Source: Chalciporus piperatus (taxonomy: Eukaryota; Basidiomycota; Agaricomycetes; Boletales; Boletaceae). From it: a DNA stretch of 31,403 bases. Shown here in pieces: positions 1 through 10,119 of this stretch. Made by a program: the position numbers and the translations under genes. The stretch spans positions 1-31,403 of the forward strand of contig JBBPTG010000268.1 in NCBI GenBank assembly GCA_038093975.1. The letters run 5' to 3'. The first letter of the stretch is position 1, and the number at the start of each line of letters is the position of its first letter. The notes under the pieces are model-generated. The model ran no database searches and had not been told where the DNA came from. It was given only the letters and a program-made list of their open reading frames with translations.

Positions 1-1503
1 TTGTCAAAAAGAAAGATACGTGGAGCACCAAAGAACCGTTTCTTACACCAGCAATTTTGAGGTCTTTACGCCACTTTTCTGCCCATGCCTTGTCAATAGG
101 AGGACCCATCCTCCCTCGACTCTTGGAGACTGCCGAGGGAGTAGATCGTACGTGGGATCTGGCTTTTTGGACGCGACCACCTCCATGGGAGGCTGTGAGG
201 CTTTGATCTCCGAAGCTCTCTTTCATGAATTGTTCGTTCGCAAGAAGCATTCGGAGATCGTTGCGGTCTCTTAGGTCTTCGAAGGCCTCTGCTGGGTCTT
301 CTACGGTCAACTCGGAGACGGACGGCTTTGATAGAATGAAGTTATAGATCGCCTTGTAGAGTTCGGCTGTTGGGGGTGTGCGTCAGCTAGAAGGTACGTG
401 GACAAGGACGCCACTTACATCCATGGCCTTGCCTTTGGTATGGGGGAAGAATGACGAATTGGCTTTTCCACATCCGATCCTTCAGTGACTTGACACAGTA
501 CAAAGAACACGTGAGGCACCGACCTTAGTCGGATCCGCACTTTTTCTGGGAAACAGTAGAAGTTGTATAGTGATGAATATCCTACGAAGTGGTACGTCGC
601 AGTCCCATCCGTCCGCTTCCGCTTTTCAAATCTGCAAGTGAGGTCATCAACTTTGAGAGAATGTTGAGGGAGAGAGAGCAAAAGGCGACGAACAGTACCA
701 CGAACTCCCAACCATCCTCCTCTTCATCGATGTACGAACCCGCTTCGATATATAGCAATATGAATATCTGCATCTTCCTATGATACTCCCTGAACCCAGG
801 GTCGTCAAAGGTAACCTGTAAAACTCGGTCAACTCGGGAGTTAGATTGTGCATGGTGGGGACTTGCATGGTACACCTCATACTCAACGTCGCTCTGCTGT
901 GAGGATGTACTCGGCGCTGGACGCGTGTAGGAATGAATTTGTCGTCCAATGGGTTGGAACGATGTTGCGTCCTTCTCCACACGTCCGAGGAAGGCCTCTT
1001 ATTCGGTTCGCGTCAAGGGGTGGGCCAAGTGCGTACCTGGTGGTATAAACGGACAGAGAATGCCTTCTACATCATCCACCGTTGATGAGGATGGAAGCTT
1101 TCCTGCAAAGCGGACTGAAAGGAATTGCGCCAAGGATCCTGACGCAAACCGAAGCTATGGAACGGCGAGTTAAGCATGTCATGGAGGAAATTCGGAGCAT
1201 CGGGCGTACGTCAATCACTAAATCCTGGTAGCCATATATCTTTTCGTCCTCCCCGTATATCTATTTGGTTCAAAGCTCTTGTAAGGGGACTGTACTCGGG
1301 GACGGCTCGGAGGCTCTCACAGGATACGTGAATGTTGGCTGGAATTCTTCGTAGGACTCGTCCTCTCCAAGTACTTGCTTGTCTTCCGATGCACGCACTG
1401 CACATACGAGTTCCCAACGTGTCAGACGAGTGATTCCCTGCCACTCACCCAAAGAAAGTGCGAGGGCTTCGTTAGAGTCGATGGTCCAGTCGTTATTGGC
1501 CAT
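1..1503 (-). CDS. HAT1: Histone acetyltransferase type B catalytic subunit (HAT1), partial
   Basis: Acetylates newly made histone H4 (family knowledge: Lys5 and Lys12) before chromatin assembly. Nine exons are visible on the minus strand: 1449-1503, 1321-1397, 1210-1260, 1037-1154, 867-997, 694-815, 524-631, 419-462 and 47-366. The next intron (GTAAGA at 46-41) runs off the window, so the C-terminus is missing; 342 residues are present. Family hallmarks in order are DWTIDSNEALALSL at the N-terminus, ESYEEFQPTFTYP, IYGEDEKIYGYQDL, EYHRKMQIFILLYIEAGSYI, and the acetyl-CoA loop QRQGHG at about 230-235 after QFVILPPY. Later come LTVEDPAEAFEDLRDRND and WAEKWRKDLKIAG. The start is the ATG at 1503, just before the conserved N-terminal motif. 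The intron 816-866 has a GC donor (GCAAGT). It shares an upstream region with the divergent MIS12 gene. Confidence 0.95.
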
Positions 1504-1641
1504 AAAGGTCGCTCGAGTTTTGGTAGACAGCAAGCCGCCGACAATCCAGTAGCGTTTGTTGAGTGGTGGGATCAAGAGACGCGTTGTGTACTCATATTTT
1601 GTGTTGTCACCAAACTTGACGCGAGTTCGCGACGAACCACG
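1504..1641. promoter_or_regulatory. Shared HAT1/MIS12 divergent promoter region
   Basis: Only 138 bp separate the HAT1 start (minus) from the MIS12 start (plus), so 5' UTRs and promoter elements of both genes must lie in or overlap this interval. I see no clear TATA box. Co-expression is an inference from the spacing. Confidence 0.6.
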
Positions 1642-2576
1642 ATGAGCGCGCAGGGACCGACCGTACCTCCTGTATTACTTCCCGAAATCCTCCAGTTCTC
1701 TCCTCAGCTTCTCCTTGACGATATCATCAACTTTGGGAACGAAGCTATCACTAATGCTGTCGACGGTCTAGAAGAGTTTTTGTTTCGCTGGGCAACCGAC
1801 CGCGAGCAGAGAATCAAGGAGGACTGGGACAGCACGCAGGAAATCGAGCAAGGGCTGGTCGCATTTCAGACGCTACTAGAATATCACACCGATATCGCGT
1901 TCGATTTCTTTGAAACATGGTCCTTGCGCAATATCTTTGCCATCCCCGCCGACTTACCCATTGTTGTACCCCACCAAGAAGGTCTTGATTTGACCTATCC
2001 ACCTGAGAGGGAGACAGAGCTCATGGCAGAGATCGATGAATTGCGCAAAAAGATCGATGCGGCAAGTCTAGCACGGTGATCCCTGTTCGACTGATGATTT
2101 ACCCCCTGTTTTCGCGTTTCTAGCAACGGCGTCTGAAACGCTTGTTAACCCGGGCTTCCAGACTGTCCGCATCTCAAGCGCTTAGAAGCGAACGACAGCA
2201 GAATCAGCTGGCATTCCTTCGATCACCACAACTTCGGGACCTCGGACAGATCCCTGACGAGCTGGAATCGATGTTCTCCGCTATATCATCCCTCCCACTG
2301 CTCACGCCAGAGTCAACCGCAGCGATGACTCAGTTACCTTTGGCAGATCCCGGAAAGAGACCCTGGGAGATAAGCAAGTCGGGATACTTTGACTGGGCGA
2401 CTAAACAGTTGTTGGCCAAGGTCAAGCAACAAGGCTCGGGAACTGGCGATTCTGCTGTAGGTTCTTTGGTCAAGCTCACGGATACCATTGCAAAATCTCG
2501 CGATATGAGGGCTCTGGTGGTAGCTTCCTCGGTATCGCCTGACCCACATGAAGGCAGGGCAGGGGGAGGGGTGTAA
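1642..2576 (+). CDS. MIS12: Kinetochore protein MIS12/Mtw1 family
   Basis: Subunit of the MIS12 complex, which links centromeric chromatin to the outer kinetochore. Exons are 1642-2061 and 2124-2576, giving 290 residues. The N-terminus has the family signature LLPEILQFSPQLLLDDIIN followed by NEAITNAVDGLEEFL. A predicted coiled coil then runs through ETELMAEIDELRKKID and on into the second exon. The intron that keeps both frame and coiled coil starts with GC (GCAAGT at 2062-2067) and ends TTTCTAG, joining KKIDA to QRRLKRLL. The only GT alternative (2076-2161) would drop 12 residues of the coiled coil. The ATG at 1642 is the first Met before the family motif. Confidence 0.92.
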
Positions 2577-3346
2577 TGAAAGGCAGGGTTATATGTTAAA
2601 GTGATCTTTCCGGGGATTGGCATGACCACCATTAGCTAGGGTATCTAGTACGTGTATTTCATTTCGTGTTCATTGTCAACCACATTCTTAGTCATTGCCT
2701 CGTTTGTGTTTCGAGAGATACCCTGAATGTGTACAACGCTTCTGCTGCCAGGGGTCTCTGAGTGGTAAGGAATATTCACGAAAATGAAAGTTTCCGTAAA
2801 AATCTGCTTTGTTCATCTCCAGCATCCGGTTCACTGTAAAAATCAATTACAGACAGCCTCACGATCCTTCATGTCTGCGGACCCCTCAACGTGGAATCCA
2901 GGGCGATTTTATGCTCCAATGTACTGGGGTGAGTGGTCCAGTGATTGCAGACCGGTGACTAACTGACAAATAATTGACATCTGCGCTGAAAGGGCAAGTT
3001 GTGGCGATTGTGTATGTATCACTCGGATGTTCGTCTTTAAATCTGATGAACTCGGTACTACATTTGTGCAAGGTTTATATATTCTTTTAGAAGACTACGG
3101 ATTCTTCAATACTACAACCGTCGGTGAGCACAATTTGGTCACAACAAACATTAGCCTGTGCGACACTCAAAGCCTTTAATTATCGTGAGGGGGGTTGCAT
3201 CGTGCCATGGCGCTCCTCACGAGGTTCAAAAAGGACATATGAGGTGATGTATGAACATACATTCAAGTTGTCAGTACAAATTTACTAGAGCGTTGCGTTC
3301 AAGTTGCTCGAGGGTCATACTGGCATTCAAGTCGATAAATTTCCAG
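2577..3346. other. Intergenic, no gene seen
   Basis: This 770-bp stretch lies between the MIS12 stop and the stop of the tautomerase gene, which converges on it. Only short unsupported open frames occur on either strand. It should hold the 3' UTRs and polyadenylation sites of the two convergent genes. Confidence 0.6.
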
Positions 3347-4002
3347 TTACGAGTTCGCTGCCGCCCGCCTAGTTTCAACGGTACTGCCCCCGATACTTGC
3401 GAAGACGTTTGTCAGTGAGGGTATATTGTATGTATGCTCAAGGTCGCTCACCCGACGAAAGCTGCACCAGGGTCCAAGAAAACCCTAACAGCATGCTCAG
3501 TCTTCCAAAAAAGATAATTTCCTTGAACAATTGGGCACTTACATGTAACCCCTGTCGGATTCCACTCCCAAGTTCTCCTTGAAATACCCTGCGAAAGCCT
3601 TGGACCAAATCTGTGAGTTGGTAGGATTGGTGTTATCGAGACTCATCTGAGCGAATGTTTCGCCAATCAAAGGAAACTGCAGCTTCTGCATGGACACACG
3701 CACTGTGGTGAGCATGATAGCAGGCTCGAACGTGCCCGCAAAGGTGAGATAAGGATTGTGCTCGAACTTGATGCTGAAGTACTTTTCATCTTTGCTTATC
3801 GTCTTCGCACAGAACTACATCCTATCGCATCATGGAGAGTCAAGCAAGTCGCGTGGAGCTAATACCTTGGAGAAATCGGCCACAAACGCCTTGGTTTCGT
3901 CCACAGATCCCAGCTGTTTTATTGTGCGTTTAGCATCTACGAATCCGGCAACGAGATCGAGGTAGTTACCTTCACGTTCGTGGTAAGTTGGATTATCGGC
4001 AT
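3347..4002 (-). CDS. MIF-like tautomerase (macrophage migration inhibitory factor family)
   Basis: Small trimeric tautomerase-fold protein. Six exons: 3970-4002, 3866-3913, 3704-3814, 3543-3646, 3452-3484 and 3347-3395, giving 125 residues (family about 115). It opens MPIIQLTTNVK, with Pro2 in the position of the catalytic N-terminal proline exposed after Met removal. Further family features are VDETKAFVADFSK, the LTFAGTFEPA segment, and FKENLGVESDRGYM before a DPGAA turn. All five introns are 49-57 nt with GT-AG ends and keep frame. The C-terminus past DPGAAFVG is less conserved, so the last exon is the least certain. The substrate in fungi is unknown to me. Confidence 0.9.
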
Positions 4003-4531
4003 GTTGTCGAGCGAGTTTGAGTGAAATAGGGAGGAGCTAATGGAGAGAGACTTTGGGACAGGTGGGAGTCAAGTTATCGACCCAGTTCGGCACGGCACTC
4101 CGAACAGTTCCGCTTCTTCAAGTTGGTACATTTATTCGACTTGATTCAAACCTATTGGGATAGTGAGTCTATACAGCTCCTTATGTCCTATCAGGCCCTC
4201 ATCGCCTTCCACCCATGCTTCTCAAATCCCGCCGCGTAATCTATTCAATTCCTAGCTCACAGAGCGGCAATCGTGGTTCCGTCTCCCCTAATCAAAGGAA
4301 GAGGATAAGAGAGGATACAGAATAACGGTGGTTATCGTGTATTAACCCCAGCCGAAAGTGCAGATAGAGGTGTGACGAGGGCCCGCGAGCTTCATATAAT
4401 AACTTCAGTATGATCAATGGACTACCAGAAAATAGGGGGAAATGCATGGTGAAACATATGTAGGCGTGAAAGTAGTAACATTGAGCCTAGATATACAAAG
4501 GGCGAACTACTGGAAATCAAACACCACGAGA
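4003..4531. other. Intergenic, between tautomerase start and F-box stop
   Basis: No coding signal seen. The part from about 4375 to 4531 is homologous to about 29761-29961 next to the second F-box copy (shared blocks include the AGTATGATC and GAGCCTAGATA words). The duplication therefore extends past the stop codon into 3' flanking DNA. Confidence 0.5.
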
Positions 4532-5932
4532 TCAGTTAGAGTCAGCCCTCCAATCGCCCCTCCTAGAACAAATCCTTCCTCTTACACCGTCAAACAAACG
4601 AGAATCTAGACGTGGAATGTCTAAAGTCCCGAAAACATCACTAACCATAGCCGTGCATTCCTCTCCACTCGCGTCAATCGAGAATGTATGGATATTGACA
4701 ATGGGCTGAGAAAGTGAGGATTTCGACTGAAGAAGACAAAGTCCCCTCGCATAGCCATCACTTGAAGCTTGCAAGTCGAAGTCAGGGATTTTATCTTCGC
4801 CGAGCCGGAGATCAAAAAGTTCTTGATAGGTGACGGCCAGGGAGAGGATTTCTGTGGAATTCGAGGTGGTGGCTGGCAAGGTGAAGTCGACATAGTAGTA
4901 ACGTGATCTATCTGAGACATCTCCGCTGTGTGCGAAGAACCTCAGGATAGTGTCACCAGTGAGGGGGTTGACGACTGGATCACGAAGGATATGCGACAGA
5001 TAGGGGACATAGTCGTCAATGAGCGCCTCGTGGGTGAGGCGAAGTTCCAAGTCGCCATCAGCCGGATGTGGTTGATCCGGAACAACAAATATCCGGACCA
5101 CTGTCGACGACCTACTGATTCTCCACAGGGAAACACTATAAGGTCCTGTTGCCAAGATTTCATGCAGCATGTCTTGGCATGCCGCAGGCTGAGCAGGGTT
5201 TAGTTGTCAGTGAGATTCATCAGTGATTGCTACTCACATCTAGTAGATCGCTCTTAAGCATTGGAGACCTGTATATGGTATACGTCCAGGGATCGACAAA
5301 GATGTACTGAATCACGGATTCGACACAAATTTCAAAATATAAAGGCGAGAAGGCGAACTCAGGGAATTGTACATCTTCTGGGAGGTCCATCTCGTGAATC
5401 ACGGGTCCGAACGAGCTGGTTTCGTCCTGAAAGGAAAACACTACAAGTTTGCTAGAGAAGAGACTGGTGAAAACCAGCAGCAGAACAGAACAATGGATGT
5501 ACGTACAATGGATAGGATACAACAAGATAAACTCGGAGTGCATCAGGGAATCCCATGGAGAAGATTTTGAATTCAGCTATTCGTTGGTCGGTCTCCCAAA
5601 TCACTTGACGGGAACCAACTTCGAGATCTTCGGCGAAAATTTGCTTCACTCCCGACCAAATGAACAACCTTCCGAAGAGAACGTTGGGTGTGTCGATTGG
5701 CCTGTGACTTGGACCTTGAGCGGTTGAAATAACTTTGAGGGGCTGGGAAGTCCAGGTACGGGATAAGCGCTCTGAGGGAACCAAAATGCGTTCAAGAGAC
5801 CGAGTGGACTGCCACGAGAACGGCCCAGGTGGACGGGGCAACCGAGCGGTGGCGTACAACGCCTTCCACAGCTGGGTATCGCGAGCAACATCGTTAAATT
5901 GCTTTGAGACCTAGAGTGAGAACATCAGAGGG
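4375..5932. repeat. Segmental duplication, copy 1
   Basis: Matches about 29761-31403. From 5062 to 5932 (871 bp, exons and introns alike) I find no difference from 30533-31403 by eye; below 5062 the copies diverge by substitutions and indels. Identity runs to the window edge in copy 2, so the true length is unknown. Same orientation, about 25.5 kb apart. Confidence 0.9.
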
Positions 5933-6229
5933 GAGCTAAGGGTGATCGTTTGGAGTGGGGGAGGGCGGCAAGATCCAGGTGATGTATGGCAAATCGTTTG
6001 GAAGAGTCCAGGCCAGAGTGAAGATCGATGTGCGGGTACTCACGAGACGCAATCGGATGAGCTCGCGGGGGCTCGTGTAACGGAAGATGTGATAGACAAG
6101 TTCATCTGGGAGAGTCTCGGACGTGGGATGTTTCGCACAAGCCAAATCCTCCATTTCGTCGTGGCCGTCAAGTTCAGGTTGAGGATACCGGGTATCAATG
6201 GGTGACCTCGGAAGACATTGGCATGACAT
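4532..6229 (-). CDS. F-box protein (intact copy 1)
   Basis: Probable substrate adaptor of an SCF ubiquitin ligase. Four exons: 6044-6229, 5507-5910, 5238-5451 and 4532-5188, giving 486 residues. The F-box spans about residues 40-85 (LPDELVYHIFRYTSPRELI, then LRLVSKQFNDVARDTQLW) and crosses the first intron. The rest has no motif I recognise; alternating hydrophobic stretches such as KLVVFSFQDE and YYYVDFTLP suggest a beta-rich substrate-binding region. Introns have GTGAGT or GTACGT donors and TAG or CAG acceptors. Relative to the copy at 29.9-31.4 kb, a single-base insertion near 4536 brings the stop forward and replaces a short C-terminal tail ending VVFDFQ. Substrate unknown. Confidence 0.85.
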
Positions 6230-6614
6230 TTGACAGTGGTCCCTGTTTCTGATCTTGGGTTATCGACTGTCATTAGGTCGGCTATTGGAGACTAATCTTG
6301 GATGTGCCTAAGGGGGGATTACCCTCCGAGTCGTTGAGCAGTCAAGCTAGTCTGGGCTGACTTGGGCTAGTACTTGCTTCTAGCTTTTGCCGTCTTCCTG
6401 CTTGCTCAGTGCTCGTCTCTTCTTCTCAAATCGGCCCCGTTTAGCTCGAGGAGCATCAACACTATCCCGCCCCCTCGTCCTAGCACGAGACAACGCATCC
6501 GACTTCTTACCCCTGTCTGGCATCCCATGGCATATGGCAAGAACTCCACATCATCTAAATTGTCTTCATACAAATACCCAAGGATGATCATATATGTAAA
6601 CGTCAATATACCTT
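6230..6614. other. Intergenic, F-box upstream region
   Basis: This 385-bp gap holds the 5' region of the F-box gene and the 3' end of the O-fucosyltransferase-like gene, both on the minus strand. I see no other gene or clear promoter motif. Confidence 0.4.
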
Positions 6615-8789
6615 TCAATCGATCTGGCAAGTTCGCGGATCAGCGCCGCTGGCTGCGCGCATGTTTTCGACACCACCAGCGACAGAACTGAGGGCGTGTG
6701 CGTAGAAGTAAGCTGCCCGCCCAAGCAACTCCTGTTCAACGATACCGAGCACATCGGTCAACAATAATGACCAGCCGAACCGTCTGCGGTCTTCCATCGT
6801 GATGAGGTCAGATGCTCGAATGACACCGTGAGAGGCAAGATAAGCGAGGTTGCCAGGATCTCGCTCGTCGGTGGCGATGTAGATTCTGTAACAGAGAATT
6901 GGAAAGAAGGAAGAGGGGAAGGAGGAGAGCTTACGGGTCACCCTGATTTGGTGGTTGGAATTTCAAGAAATCACGGTTGGGTGTAACACCAGGGACGGCG
7001 TAGGTGGTCAGAGAATCAGCAGCCAGTGAACGGAGGACATCTCTTCCTTGATTCAGATGGTCCCGGATCAATTGAAGGTGGTCCCCAAAGTCTGACTGCT
7101 TCACCCAATTATACCGTACGACTACACGGTGGAAATCAGCATCGACAGCATTCAGAATGGGGAAAAACTCACAATCTCCGCGCCGCATGTGTCCGCCCAT
7201 CCACATCCGTCCGCTGACAAGCTCCCGCATTCGTTTGTCCATCATTTCCGCCAATTCCGAGACATTGTCGACATGACGCATCCCAAATAACACCAATCGA
7301 GCAAATGCATTTCTCGCAGACGTTGAGGTGAATTGCAATCCGGCCTTCCTGAAAATGAGTTCCATCCCCATGCACTAAAAATGACACTTACTGGTTTTCG
7401 TTCATAGTGAATCTCGCCTTTGAGGAGGAGAACATCTTCAGTGAAATGGTAGTAGTCGTCTACGTATCCACGAATCGAATCACGAGGTGCCACTTGTTTG
7501 ATCGGTTTCACGACATTCTTGATAAAGTCCATACCGAGGCTAGCATGATGATTAGCGAAAATCTAACGCTTTGACCTGTGACTCACGCGCCGTCGAACGT
7601 GTAGAGGACCTCCCAACCATTGTCGTTCAAGACTTGAGTGAGGCCTTCGTCGGAGTCAACTCCTCGAATCCCGTTATTCTTGAGTATCCCCTGAGCTCTT
7701 TCAAAGTCTAAAAAGTGTCGCCTCCCATGATCACTGAAAGCCTGCTCCAGTACCATGTATGCCTCCGTCTTTGTCGTACTTGGCCAGCCACCAGCTTCAT
7801 CCTTTCCCTTGTCACCTAGACTTGATTCCCATTTTCCACGTAACTTCATGTCTTCTGGTAAAACATCGACACGATTGAGACCCGGGGGGTCGTACCACCA
7901 GTTCTCAATCGTATGTAGGCTCGGGGGGGTTCCTTGAGTATTAAAAATACTCGGGCTTTTGTGATACTTTTCAGTTTCCCAGTGACCACTGCTGACCTCG
8001 AGGTCTTCCGGGAGACCGTGAAGGCGAAGGTAGTCAGCGATGGTGATGACCGGCTGAAAAGTTCGAAGGTGGGTGAGATTGAGCATGGCCGACATGGGCA
8101 CCCGCCATCCCATTTGCTGTTCTTCTGGTAATTGTCGCCACTCGTCTGAGTCGATGGCATCACCTCGATTCACCATAGGTGCGTATGCTGCGCATACCGC
8201 GCTTGGACCACGTTAAGCGTGCGTGGCTGACATGGAATCAAGATACTCACTTGTCGTATTCACAGGAACGAGCGTATATAAATGAGGGTATTATAACAGT
8301 ACGGTTGAGTAGTGATCCATGATAAAGAGCGGTCTCGATGATATATCGCATCTGGATGTGCATGAGGGCCGGTTGAGCATGTTAGAAGCAAGAATAACTG
8401 ACATTGTTCCATCCCAGGCCCATGCTATAGTCTCTGGCATAATAACCTCTCGTCCCAGCTACGATCGACCGCAGTGTCTCGAGGTCTTGTTCATCACTGC
8501 CCAGGAGTGCCCCCTCCATAGGTATTGGTGGATTAGAAGTATGGGGATAATCATGATGGAGTGTTGGATGTGCGTCCCATGGAATTGGACAAAACTCAGA
8601 CTTGCTTCCGGGACTTGCGAACATGTATCCGCCTAACAAGCCAGTGATGAGGGCGAGGGCGAGAAGTGCAAACGAGGCAGGTCCATTTCTGGCGAGCCGT
8701 AGCGTGGCCCACTGTGATCTTGCGGGGTAGCGTGCATCTGGAGAGTTAGTAGTGACGGGCAAATAAGCACCTAATGACCAGAGGACCAT
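6615..8789 (-). CDS. Membrane-anchored O-fucosyltransferase-like glycosyltransferase
   Basis: Resembles fungal proteins of the GDP-fucose protein O-fucosyltransferase-like fold; donor and acceptor cannot be read from sequence. Seven exons: 8403-8789, 8251-8351, 7587-8201, 7392-7539, 7173-7344, 6935-7121 and 6615-6885, giving 626 residues. A short basic N-terminus precedes one hydrophobic segment at about 38-57 (FALLALALITGLLGGYMF), a type II signal anchor. Family features are YSMGLGWNNMRYIIETALY at about 121-139, LNRTVIIPSFIYARSCEYD, MVNRGDAIDSDEWRQLPEE, HMRRGDF at about 469-475 (nucleotide-binding region), and IYIATDERDP near the C-terminus. All seven exons join in frame. The start is the least certain part: 8789 is the first ATG in frame, but a short upstream intron cannot be excluded. 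Confidence 0.87.
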
Positions 8790-9231
8790 CTGGGTAAAAA
8801 TTCTAGACAACGAGTTGGACAACTCAGAAAGAGATTATGAGGCGGCAGTTCGCCTCGCTTGGCAAGCCATGTGACTGATCGGCACTTTCGGGGATCGGAT
8901 CCTCAATTGGAAGGTAATGTGGTTGGCCTCGAGGTTCGACACATAATTTTGACCTAAGCACCAGCTGAAAAACGACCTTTCTCATCGGGGACATATGTAA
9001 CCATAAGTATGTACCGATGAAACTTGGCCCTTGTACTACAAGTTGTAGTGCCCTTGTGTGTCGGAAGGTGTCGCCGGAGTCACGGGTTGTCATGTCTGAC
9101 AGGTTCGATCATTTTATAATATTATGCGTTTTGGTACGATGTTATTGTACCCGAGCTGTCTCGAGCTGTCGAGTCTCGAGCAGCCTCGACTAGCCTCGAC
9201 TACACGTCTAAGTGTGAGAAATATTCAAGGC

Positions 9232-9250
9232 ATAAGTGCCGGATGTTATA
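9232..9250 (+). repeat. 19-bp direct repeat, first copy
   Basis: The word ATAAGTGCCGGATGTTATA is found again at 9836-9854 in the same orientation, 604 bp away. No coding function is seen between the copies. Confidence 0.8.
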
Positions 9251-9835
9251 GCCTGTAGACAGTCCGCAACAAACACAAACAACGGCGCCTTTCTCGAATC
9301 CTACCACGTCGTCTTGACGTTGTCCAAACCGTCAACGAACACGCCTCAAATCGTTCAAAAAAATGCTTCAAGTTGCCCAAACACACGTGCAGCATCCATA
9401 GATGCAAAGACACTGCCCGCGCACTATGTCCCATTGCCAGAGGCTCGTCTACGCACCCGCGGATGTCAATTCAATCTTCGAGGGTTTTTGCGAGCGCAAC
9501 CAACAAGCAGCATTCCCACCGACGCAGCGCACGGACAGTCCGTGGGGCACTAGCTAGCTTGTACATGTACTCCCTATCCACAGTAACTAGCTCGACTCTT
9601 TATTCATCTGTAGACTATTGGATAGAATCTAGAATTTGATGGTTTTTTATTCGTGTGCATTGCCCGTTCAGTCCATAGGGTAGTATACATTGCATGGGTC
9701 GAGATCACCACAGAACCTATGTTCGATCTCGATATACGTGCTATACTGGCTTGATATCCCAGCTACATCTGAACTTACACTGGCTGGATATTGGCACCCA
9801 TGCTATATTTGCTGAGAGAATAAATTATTGATGGG

Positions 9836-9854
9836 ATAAGTGCCGGATGTTATA
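9836..9854 (+). repeat. 19-bp direct repeat, second copy
   Basis: Exact second copy of the word at 9232-9250. Both copies are preceded by A/G-rich sequence and the identity stops on both sides. Confidence 0.8.
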
Positions 9855-10119
9855 TCTTAGGTATCCGTCGGATATGGGCCAGATACCCCCCCAACTGAAT
9901 ATCAAACATATACTTTTCCCGACCAGACGTGTAGTCCCACGCACCTCGTAAGCAGTTTCTGGGGGCTTGGACTCTGGAGTGTCACATGTCAAGCTTGCCA
10001 AGTCCTGCACAGCAAGTACCTAGCGTAAGGTGTACACATTTGTCCCTAAGGCAGTGCTGCAACTTCTTACTTCCCCGGTCCGACGAACCTCAACACTTCA
10101 CGCTTTCTGCCTGTCCTTC

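Larger units (their letters stand above)
8790..10119. other. Intergenic, 1.3 kb without a recognisable gene
   Basis: Open frames here are short and lack family resemblance or convincing splice structure. The region holds a cluster of CTCGAG and TCGAC words around 9150-9205 and two copies of a 19-bp word (9232-9250 and 9836-9854). It includes the upstream regions of the O-fucosyltransferase-like gene and of membrane paralog A. Confidence 0.5.

Noticed and set aside
2076..2161. Canonical GT-AG intron for MIS12
   Set aside because: Frame is kept but it deletes 12 coiled-coil residues and is longer than nearby introns; the GC-AG intron gives the family-like junction.
8823..10119. Transposon or LTR in the gene-free stretch
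   Set aside because: No transposase or reverse-transcriptase frame, no long terminal repeats; only the 19-bp direct repeats are present.
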